Assembly (NCBI RefSeq): GCF_030177935.1
Contig: NZ_CP089974.1
Span: 372,001-436,000, forward strand
Reading direction: 5' to 3'
Source of the DNA: Moraxella haemolytica
Lineage (GTDB): Bacteria > Pseudomonadota > Gammaproteobacteria > Pseudomonadales > Moraxellaceae
DNA length: 64,000 nucleotides
The notes under the pieces were generated by a model. That model saw only the letters and a program-made list of their open reading frames with translations, ran no database searches and was not told where the DNA came from. Below are positions 58,003 to 64,000 of the stretch, piece by piece (the stretch's first letter is position 1; every line of letters begins with the position of its first letter). The position numbers and the translations under genes are program-made.

Positions 58003-59445
58003 ATGGAAGATTTCATCAATACCGTAGTAGGTTATATTTGGAGTGATGCTCTGGTGTATCTGGCTTTGGCTGTAGGCATCTACTTCACCATCGCTACAAA
58101 AGGTGTGCAATTTCGCTATCTAAAAGAAATGATTCGTCTATTGTTTGATAAGAATAATTCAGATCAAGGTGTTACTTCATTTCAGGCGTTTTGTATGGCG
58201 TTATCTGGTCGTATTGGCGTGGGTAATATTGCTGGCGTAGCTACTGCGATTGCAACTGGTGGTCCAGGGGCGGTTTTTTGGATGATTGTCATGGGACTGT
58301 TGGGCGGTGCCAGTGCTTTTATTGAATCTACTTTAGCACAAGTCTATAAAGAAAGCTCGGATAAGCAGTATCGTGGTGGCTCGCCTTATTATATTGAAAA
58401 AGGCTTAAAAATGAAGTCTTTTGCGATATTTGTCGCCGCTGTAGTTTGCCTATCGTACGGTGTACTTGTACCAGGCGTGCAGGCAAACACCATCAGTGAT
58501 TCATTCAAAACCGCTTTTGGATTATCGCCCATAGTGACAGGATTGATGGTCATTGTGCCTTTGGCTTTTATCATTTTTGGTGGCATTAAGCGTATTGCTA
58601 GATTTGCCGACAAAGTCATTCCTTTTATGGCAATCTTCTACATTCTTATGATGTTGGTGATTTTAACCTTTAATGCCGTTGCCATTCCTAGTATGATTGC
58701 TTTGATTGTAAAAAGTGCGTTTGGTATGGATGCTGTGTTTGGTGGCATCGTTGGTATGGCAATTTCTTGGGGTGTTCGCCGTGCAGTCTTCTCTAATGTT
58801 GCTGGTGCAGGCGAGGCGACATTCAGTTCTGCTGCTGCAGAAGTTTCACATCCTGCTAAGCAGGGTCTCGTACAGGGATTTTCTGTCTATGTGGACACAG
58901 TGCTTGTATGCACCGCTACAGCATTGATGATTTTGTCAACAGGCATGTATAATGTTCAAGGTCCAGATGGCACTATGTTGGTTGAAAATATGCCTGGTGT
59001 TGCCGCTGGTACAGCATTTACCCAAGCGGCGGTTTCAACGATTTTTGCTGACTTTGGACCAGCATTTGTTGCATTGGCTATATTCTTGTTTGCCTGGACC
59101 TGCTTGCTTGCCTATTATTATATTGCCGAGACAGCCTTGGTATACTTGGATAATCAATTGCGTTATCCTTATTTAAAAACTGTACTTAAGGTCGTATTTT
59201 TGATAATCTGTTTCTTTGGTAGCGTGCAATCAGCAGGTATGATGTGGGCATTGGGCGATATTGGTTTTGGTGTTATGTGTTATTTAAATTTCATCGCCAT
59301 TCTGCTGCTAAGCAGAGTAGCTTTCAAGGTTCTAAAAGACTATGATAATCAGATGAAGCAAGGCTTAGATCCAGTATTTGATCCCAGAAAGGTGGGTATT
59401 GAAAATGCAGATTTTTGGGTGGAGTATAGCGATAAACACCGCTGA
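58003..59445 (+). CDS. AGCS family sodium:amino-acid symporter
   Basis: 480 residues from ATG 58003, placed by AAGGA at 57991-57995; two upstream in-frame ATGs are ruled out by spacing. About eleven membrane helices. The alanine:cation symporter signature is visible: F-C-M-A-L-S-G-R-I-G-V-G-N-I-A-G-V-A, G-G-P-G-A-V-F-W-M and G-V-R-R-A-V-F-S-N-V-A-G-A-G-E-A-T. It is last in the island's operon, so it probably imports hydroxyproline, although family members usually carry alanine or glycine. Confidence 0.88.
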   Translation: MEDFINTVVGYIWSDALVYLALAVGIYFTIATKGVQFRYLKEMIRLLFDKNNSDQGVTSFQAFCMALSGRIGVGNIAGVATAIATGGPGAVFWMIVMGLLGGASAFIESTLAQVYKESSDKQYRGGSPYYIEKGLKMKSFAIFVAAVVCLSYGVLVPGVQANTISDSFKTAFGLSPIVTGLMVIVPLAFIIFGGIKRIARFADKVIPFMAIFYILMMLVILTFNAVAIPSMIALIVKSAFGMDAVFGGIVGMAISWGVRRAVFSNVAGAGEATFSSAAAEVSHPAKQGLVQGFSVYVDTVLVCTATALMILSTGMYNVQGPDGTMLVENMPGVAAGTAFTQAAVSTIFADFGPAFVALAIFLFAWTCLLAYYYIAETALVYLDNQLRYPYLKTVLKVVFLIICFFGSVQSAGMMWALGDIGFGVMCYLNFIAILLLSRVAFKVLKDYDNQMKQGLDPVFDPRKVGIENADFWVEYSDKHR

Positions 59446-59568
59446 TGAATACCTAAGATATGTATCATTGAATGGGGTGTTATTAAAAACAGCACAATAA
59501 ATACCTTCTCACTACAATCCCCACCCTATTCTTTAATGGATATTTTCCTGTTTGCAGAAAAGGGAATA

Positions 59569-59930
59569 TCAAGTGGGGGTGGGTTGAGTATAACCCTGCA
59601 AGAAACTCCCAATAAACTTCTGTATTTTGTGTTTGATTGGTCTTTGATAATAGTGTAAGGACTGTTTAACATGACTAAACAGTCCTTCTGATACCTTATC
59701 AAGTCGTTTTTGCATGGTGGTTCTGACTGATAGGTTGTGCCTCTTAGCAAGCTGTTTATAAGTTTATTTTCCTTGTGTGTATTCTTGCCAAATTTGATCA
59801 TTGCTGATGTCAGCTCTCTCAACAAAATACCAAAAAACATTCCTACGCCGTCTTTCTTGCTTACCTTGTTTTTTACCATTGCTCTTGGTATTTGTAGAGT
59901 CATGGTTATGGCATGTTTTTTAATTTCCAT
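59569..59930 (-). pseudogene. decayed insertion-sequence transposase fragment
   Basis: On the minus strand, after one frame change at an A6 run near 59914, the reading is C-H-N-H-D-S-T-N-T-K-S-N-G-K-K-Q-G-K-Q (zinc-ribbon-like), then I-W-Q-E-Y-T-Q-G-K, stop, T-Y-K-Q-L-A-K-R-H-N-L-S-V-R-T and L-D-K-V (helix-turn-helix). This is the N-terminal layout of a zinc-ribbon/HTH IS transposase; the catalytic domain is missing and about 35 unassigned residues follow to TGA at 59569. The IS family is not certain. The competing 134-codon open frame here (59526-59930) has no protein-like features. A perfect 12-bp hairpin (59657-59668 with 59676-59687) lies inside. Confidence 0.6.
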
Positions 59931-59989
59931 AAAACCTATTTAAAACCATATGGCATCAGACTTTGAGTGGGACAGAGCAGAGATTTTGT

Positions 59990-61228
59990 CTATTGATTCT
60001 GAGCATTCAACACCCAAATTGTGCCATTGCTAAGTAGTAGATAGGCTTGATTATCATTGGAGAGAATTTTGATGATTGGTGCTGGTAAGTTATCAGATAA
60101 AGATACAATATCGCCCTCGGTGGTCAAAATACTGATTTGACGATAGCCTTTATGGGGAATGAGAGCAAAATTGTTACGACCTGCCACCAAATTGGTATCA
60201 AATTCACCAATCGCATGATTAGAGTAACCTTCGCCCAAGACTTTTTCATTCAGTTGATCGCCAGATTGTGTGTATTTGACCAACCGTCCGACCAAATGGG
60301 GCATTTGTATGGCATAAAGATTATCACCAAACACAAAAGGTGACTGCCAGCGATTGTTTGATAAAGGCGTGCTTTGGGCAATGATTTGTAGTTGGTTATC
60401 TACATTGCCAATAACAACCGTGCTTGCTCCATACCCACCACCTGCAATGGTTGTTACCAAATGATTGCCCTTGCTGTGAGGTAAAATCTCAAAGATATTT
60501 GCCTCAAAAACCAAGCCTCTAACCGTTAAGGGCTTGCTAAGCGGTGTAAGACTATGCCGTTCTAAAAATTGCACCTGCCTTGCCTCAATATCATCGCCTA
60601 GTACGCCATGCCGATAAGTTCTGCTGTCTGGGTGGGATAGGACGGCAATGTGTCCGTTGGTATTATCGCCTGTAAAATTGATTTGTACAGGGCGAGCGTC
60701 TGGCATGACAGAACCAAAGCGAGCAACTGCTTGTACACGATTTCCTACCACTTCAAGGCGAACAAGGCTTGCCGTACCGTCATCATGAGCCTCCACAGCA
60801 ATGGTTGCCAAAGGTAGCATGAGCATGGCGGAGTGGGGCGATAGGCGAATGGATGAGTGGTAACGCTGTCCATTTTGGATTAGGTTAAAGTAACCATCTT
60901 TGTCGGCAAAAGCCACTTTATCAAACTTTGCCACAGCGGAGACGCTTGATGATACGCCCTTAGCAAGTTTGATTGGTTTGTCTGGGTGTGGCACTTGCCA
61001 AAGCTCGGCTTTGTCATTGATGATGAGTGGACTGGTGTCATCAACAAGGGTGATTTGTTTGGCAACTCCCACTTCAGATAAATCAAGCTCGCTGAACGCA
61101 TAAAACCGCTCACGCATGGACTGACTGGTTGAGCTTGTGTGTTCGGTGCTGGGTTTGGCACAGGCGGATAAGTTTGCCCCAAGTAGGGTAAGACTTAAGG
61201 TTAGGGCGAGTTTGCGAAAATGATTCAT
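59990..61228 (-). CDS. putative lipoprotein, beta-propeller-like
   Basis: 412 residues from ATG 61228. A signal peptide ends in the lipobox L-S-A-C (cysteine about 23). The rest is beta-strand-rich with repeated blocks such as A-E-L-W-Q-V-P, V-S-S-S-V-S-A-V-A-K-F, H-I-A-V-L-S-H-P-D-S-R-T and Y-L-L-L-S-N-G-T-I-W-V, suggesting a propeller. No known family was recognised. It is exported to the envelope. Its final codons coincide with the island's right repeat, so the present C-terminus (N-A-Q-N-Q) may have come with the island. An ATG four codons upstream is an alternative start. Confidence 0.75.
   Translation of the reverse strand: MNHFRKLALTLSLTLLGANLSACAKPSTEHTSSTSQSMRERFYAFSELDLSEVGVAKQITLVDDTSPLIINDKAELWQVPHPDKPIKLAKGVSSSVSAVAKFDKVAFADKDGYFNLIQNGQRYHSSIRLSPHSAMLMLPLATIAVEAHDDGTASLVRLEVVGNRVQAVARFGSVMPDARPVQINFTGDNTNGHIAVLSHPDSRTYRHGVLGDDIEARQVQFLERHSLTPLSKPLTVRGLVFEANIFEILPHSKGNHLVTTIAGGGYGASTVVIGNVDNQLQIIAQSTPLSNNRWQSPFVFGDNLYAIQMPHLVGRLVKYTQSGDQLNEKVLGEGYSNHAIGEFDTNLVAGRNNFALIPHKGYRQISILTTEGDIVSLSDNLPAPIIKILSNDNQAYLLLSNGTIWVLNAQNQ
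60000..60038. repeat. right 39-bp direct repeat of the island
   Basis: Identical to 52029-52067. It covers codons for the C-terminal L-L-S-N-G-T-I-W-V-L-N-A of the lipoprotein gene, whose stop lies 10 bases to the left. It would regenerate the target gene's end after insertion. Confidence 0.9.
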
Positions 61229-61229
61229 T

Positions 61230-61322
61230 TTACTGCACATCCAAAGTTTTAATGAGTTTTCCTGTATGGTCGTAGCGTTCAGCTTTGGTGATTTTGCCGT
61301 ATTGATAAAGTATTCGACTCAT
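61230..61322 (-). CDS. possible 30-residue peptide coupled to the lipoprotein gene
   Basis: ATG 61322 opens a 30-codon frame that ends TAA one base before the lipoprotein ATG (TAAAATG). The product is Y-G-K-I-T-K-A-E-R-Y-D-H-T-G-K-L-I-K-T-L-like, resembling a single YD/MORN-type strand repeat. The frame is open back to the rnr stop. No good ribosome site is seen, so it may be translated weakly, act as a coupling leader, or be a remnant. Confidence 0.3.
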   Translation of the reverse strand: MSRILYQYGKITKAERYDHTGKLIKTLDVQ

Positions 61323-61379
61323 CGTTGTGCCTGTTTCATGATGAATACTCCAATGACTTTTACGGTTAGGTTGAGTGGT

Positions 61380-63626
61380 TTAGGATTTTTTCTTTTTACC
61401 TTTACTGGTTTTGGTTTTTTTGGGTGTTTTGTCCGTCTTTTCTACCAATACAAAGTCCACCTGCAACAAATCCATATTCACGCCAGCAACCTTAATCAAA
61501 AGCTGTTCGCCCAGTTTAAAGATGCTACCACGCTCGCCAATGAGTGCTTGCTCTCGCTCATTGTATTCATAATACTCAGCTGATAGATTTGAGATGTGAA
61601 TTAGCCCATCGATAAATAGATCATTGAGTGTGATGAATAGCCCAAAATTTGTTACGGTGGTGATTGTTCCCATAAATTCATCACCCAAGTGCTTTTGCAT
61701 ATAATGGCACTTCAACCATGCCTCTACATGGCGGCTTGCCTCTTCAGCACGGCGTTCGGTGATGGAAGTTTGTTCACCTGCTTCATCTAAGGTTTTATAA
61801 ATCGTGTTTTTAGATTTTTTTCCTGTTGTTTTATCCTTAATGGCTCGATGGAGCATAAGGTCGGGATAACGGCGAATTGGACTGGTAAAATGGCTGTATT
61901 CATCATATGCCAAACCAAAATGACCGATATTATCAGGGCTATAATTTGCCTGCATCATAGAACGCAGTAGCATAGAGTGAATGCTTTGGGTATCAGCTCG
62001 TCCTTCGGTCGCCTTGATGACTCGTTGATAGTCAGCATGACTGGGCGATTCATCAGGGAAGGATAAGCCAAAGGATTTAAGATATTCAGAAAGTTTGGCG
62101 GATTTTTCATCGGATGGCTTGTCATGGTTGCGATACAAGGCAGGTAAATCGTGTTTAAGAGCAAAATTTGCCCCACAAGTATTAGCAAGTAGCATCATCT
62201 CTTCAATGAGTTTGTGAGCATCGCCACGAGTGCGTTTTTTGATGTCTTTAATGTCGCCATCTTTGCCAAAGACGATGTAACTTTCCGCTGTTTCAAACGC
62301 CATTGCACCACGCTCGGTACGCTTTTTATCCAAAATTTGATAAAGTTGATACAGGGTATCTACCGATTTACACACAGCAGGGTTCTTGACCAAATCATCA
62401 GGCAAGGTCTCATTGGTGGGGTCGTCAAAATAAGCATTTACTTGATTATAAGTCAAGCGAGCTTGCGAATGCATGACAGCAGGATAAAACTCATAGCCTG
62501 TTACCTTGCCTGCTTTAGATAGCTTAATATCCGCCACCATACAAAGGCGATCTACTTTGGGGTTGAGTGAGCATAGACCGTTAGACAGTACCTCTGGGAG
62601 CATGGGAATTACACGGTGGGGAAAATACACGCTTGTGCCACGCTCATAAGCATCTATATCAAGAGGCGACTGGGGGGTCACATAGTGGCTGACATCAGCG
62701 ATGGCAACCACCACACGGTAGTTGCCTCCTGCCCGTTTGCACGCATAGACCGCATCATCAAAGTCTCTTGCATCCTCGCCATCAATCGTGATGAGTGGCA
62801 AATCTCGCAAATCCACTCGCCCTGCACAATCTGCTATAGTTGGCTCACCATAGCTGTCTGCTTGTTCTAGTGTAGCTTTACTAAACTCAAACGGTATGCC
62901 GTGATTTAGTAAGGTGGTCTCAATGATTAATTCACGGTCGTTTAGGTGGGTTAGAACCTCACTGATTTTGCCTGTGGCGTATTCTTGATAAGTGGGCATA
63001 TCAATAATTGCCACTTTGACGCTATCGCCCACACCCACGCCAAAGCGTGCCACCTCATCATCGGTCAGTGTGATGGGTTGATGACTATTTGCTCCTGATA
63101 ACTGAACAAAGTAGCCGTCATCATCACGCTGTATGACACCAACAAACTCAGTACTGGCTCGGCTGATGATGTTTGTAATGCGAGCCTCTGGGTTGCCACG
63201 AAATTCGCTTGCCACAGCCTCTACCACATCACCATCAAAGACCACACGCATTTGTTTTTCATGGACAAATAAGTCAGGCATGTCATCTAGTGTGATAAAA
63301 CCAAAGCCTTTAGGATTGGCGATGATTCTACCCGTTACGGTGGTAGGCAAGGGTGCAATGCTAAAATGAATGCCATCAGTGCGTTCTAATTGCTTGTCTC
63401 TTAGCATTGCTTTTAAGCGGTTGGTTAGGGCAAAAAATCTCTCTTCGTCGCCCAAAATTTCAAAATGTAGTCCCAAACTTTCCATTGTGGCAGGTTTGCT
63501 GTCGTTATTTAATTGGGCAATGGTTTGTAGGATAAGCAGGCGTGAAGGAATGGGGTTTTGGTATTTATTTGCCTCATCGTGGGCATTGGGGTCGTTCCAG
63601 ATAGGTGTTGTTTGATTTTTTTTCAT
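61380..63626 (-). CDS. rnr: ribonuclease R
   Basis: 748 residues. The domains are: N-terminal helix-turn-helix and cold-shock domains (F-G-F-I-T-L-D-D near 110), the RNB catalytic core with D-G-E-D-A-R-D-F-D-D-A-V (about 282-293) and P-I-R-R-Y-P-D-L-M-L-H, an S1 domain (about 630-720) and a lysine-rich tail. RNase R is a processive 3'-5' exonuclease that degrades structured RNA. ATG 63626 is used. It is divergent from rimI. Confidence 0.97.
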   Translation of the reverse strand: MKKNQTTPIWNDPNAHDEANKYQNPIPSRLLILQTIAQLNNDSKPATMESLGLHFEILGDEERFFALTNRLKAMLRDKQLERTDGIHFSIAPLPTTVTGRIIANPKGFGFITLDDMPDLFVHEKQMRVVFDGDVVEAVASEFRGNPEARITNIISRASTEFVGVIQRDDDGYFVQLSGANSHQPITLTDDEVARFGVGVGDSVKVAIIDMPTYQEYATGKISEVLTHLNDRELIIETTLLNHGIPFEFSKATLEQADSYGEPTIADCAGRVDLRDLPLITIDGEDARDFDDAVYACKRAGGNYRVVVAIADVSHYVTPQSPLDIDAYERGTSVYFPHRVIPMLPEVLSNGLCSLNPKVDRLCMVADIKLSKAGKVTGYEFYPAVMHSQARLTYNQVNAYFDDPTNETLPDDLVKNPAVCKSVDTLYQLYQILDKKRTERGAMAFETAESYIVFGKDGDIKDIKKRTRGDAHKLIEEMMLLANTCGANFALKHDLPALYRNHDKPSDEKSAKLSEYLKSFGLSFPDESPSHADYQRVIKATEGRADTQSIHSMLLRSMMQANYSPDNIGHFGLAYDEYSHFTSPIRRYPDLMLHRAIKDKTTGKKSKNTIYKTLDEAGEQTSITERRAEEASRHVEAWLKCHYMQKHLGDEFMGTITTVTNFGLFITLNDLFIDGLIHISNLSAEYYEYNEREQALIGERGSIFKLGEQLLIKVAGVNMDLLQVDFVLVEKTDKTPKKTKTSKGKKKKS

Positions 63627-63718
63627 AAACTTCTCATCAAAATTTTTACAATTTTACTAAAAATAAAATAGATTTTCGTTTATCATATCACACTTTTAAG
63701 GGAAATTTTTAGTTAAAT

Positions 63719-64000
63719 ATGATGGCTACAGTATTTCAAATTGATGACGCACGCCGTGCTGAGCAGGGTGGTTATGTCAGTCAAATAGCTCGCATTGAGC
63801 GTGAGCTGTTTTTTGATGCTTGGGACAGTTTGTCGGTCTGTTCAATGCTGTCGCAGTTTGGGGTTGGGCTTTTGATCGCATTGAATGATGAAGATGAAGT
63901 GGTGGGTTATTTGATTTATCAGATTGTCTTTGAGGTGGCGGAGGTCTTACGCATTGCGACAGATATTGGTTTTCAAAAACAAGGCATGGGCAAGATGCTT
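63719..64000 (+). CDS. rimI: RimI-like ribosomal-protein alanine acetyltransferase, 5' part
   Basis: 94 codons before the window ends. GNAT fold: an early I-A-R-I-E-R-E-L-F-F-D-A-W block, then V-V-G-Y-L-I-Y-Q-I and the acetyl-CoA loop beginning I-G-F-Q-K-Q-G-M-G-K-M-L. RimI-type proteins have this arrangement (the family E-x-x-x-F-x-x-x-W). Two tandem ATGs (63719, 63722) can start it. The specific substrate remains inferred. Confidence 0.75.
   Translation, partial: MMATVFQIDDARRAEQGGYVSQIARIERELFFDAWDSLSVCSMLSQFGVGLLIALNDEDEVVGYLIYQIVFEVAEVLRIATDIGFQKQGMGKML

Larger units (their letters stand above)
52029..60038. mobile_element. hydroxyproline-catabolism island bounded by 39-bp direct repeats
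   Basis: About 8.0 kb between two perfect 39-bp direct repeats (52029-52067 and 60000-60038). It carries an AraC-type regulator, the four enzymes of hydroxyproline breakdown, a symporter and, at the right edge, a decayed transposase. The right repeat forms the 3' end of an intact lipoprotein gene and the left repeat is an orphan copy of that end, so the insertion point was the 3' end of that gene. No integrase gene is present inside. The unit is inferred from repeats and gene content; the transfer mechanism is unknown. The 52076-52294 stretch holds nothing recognisable. Confidence 0.65.

Noticed and set aside
59526-59930. 134-codon minus-strand open frame
   Set aside because: The protein has no domain-like features; the transposase-like reading lies in another frame of the same strand, so this frame is a by-product of the relic.

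Overview
The window looks like chromosome of a Moraxella species or close relative (Moraxellaceae, Gammaproteobacteria). The DNA is AT-rich (roughly 42 percent GC by eye). The gene set is typical of the family: a FetA/FrpB/CopB-type TonB receptor, a pyrB-pyrC' pair, an lptM-lysA-dapF-xerC group, a Na+-pumping NADH:quinone oxidoreductase operon and short AT-rich intergenic gaps. The genus is inferred from protein resemblance. No rRNA, tRNA or CRISPR array was recognised.

Layout. 1-700: 3' end of fabG, then acpP. 1155-5851: a chaperone-usher pilus locus (pilin, chaperone, usher, tip protein) in visible decay. The pilin carries two A7 tracts, each one base short of a continuous frame, and the usher changes frame four times. 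5.9-8.3 kb: pyrB and a catalytically dead dihydroorotase homologue. 8.4-13.8 kb: YihY/BrkB membrane protein, WrbA-like flavoprotein, DUF2069, DUF3108 and an exported alpha/beta hydrolase. 14.0-16.2 kb: groES-groEL behind a convincing sigma-32 promoter. 16.4-19.1 kb: trhP (tRNA U34 hydroxylation), a DUF4298 protein, a YfhL ferredoxin and CsbD. 19.4-21.4 kb: the TonB receptor. 21.7-25.5 kb (minus): lptM, lysA, dapF, xerC. 25.8-28.4 kb: ackA-pta, with a shortened Pta. 28.5-41.9 kb: housekeeping genes (yaaA, an enoyl-CoA hydratase/CitE-like pair, epmA, pdxB, an AI-2E family permease, yaiI, purE-purK, a phosphatase, a rhomboid, a DUF937-OmpA protein, rluE). 41.9-44.4 kb: M61 peptidase and slyD. 44.7-50.8 kb (minus): nqrABCDEF. 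51.2-52.0 kb: hisA.

52.0-60.0 kb is an accessory catabolic island. It holds an AraC-type regulator with a PAS-like sensor, a proline-racemase-family hydroxyproline epimerase, a D-amino-acid dehydrogenase, a DapA-family deaminase, an aldehyde dehydrogenase and an AGCS-type symporter. Together these make a complete route from trans-4-hydroxy-L-proline (abundant in host collagen) to 2-oxoglutarate. The island is bracketed by a 39-bp perfect direct repeat. The right copy is the 3' end of the lipoprotein gene at 59990-61228; the left copy, beside hisA, is an orphan 3' end of that gene with a different C-terminus. This is what insertion into the 3' end of a gene leaves behind. A decayed transposase lies just inside the right border. 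61.2-64.0 kb: a possible tiny ORF, rnr, and the start of rimI.

The two most interesting regions are the repeat-bounded hydroxyproline island and the pilus locus whose breaks include two homopolymers. The individual protein families are known; I did not find a clearly new molecular system.
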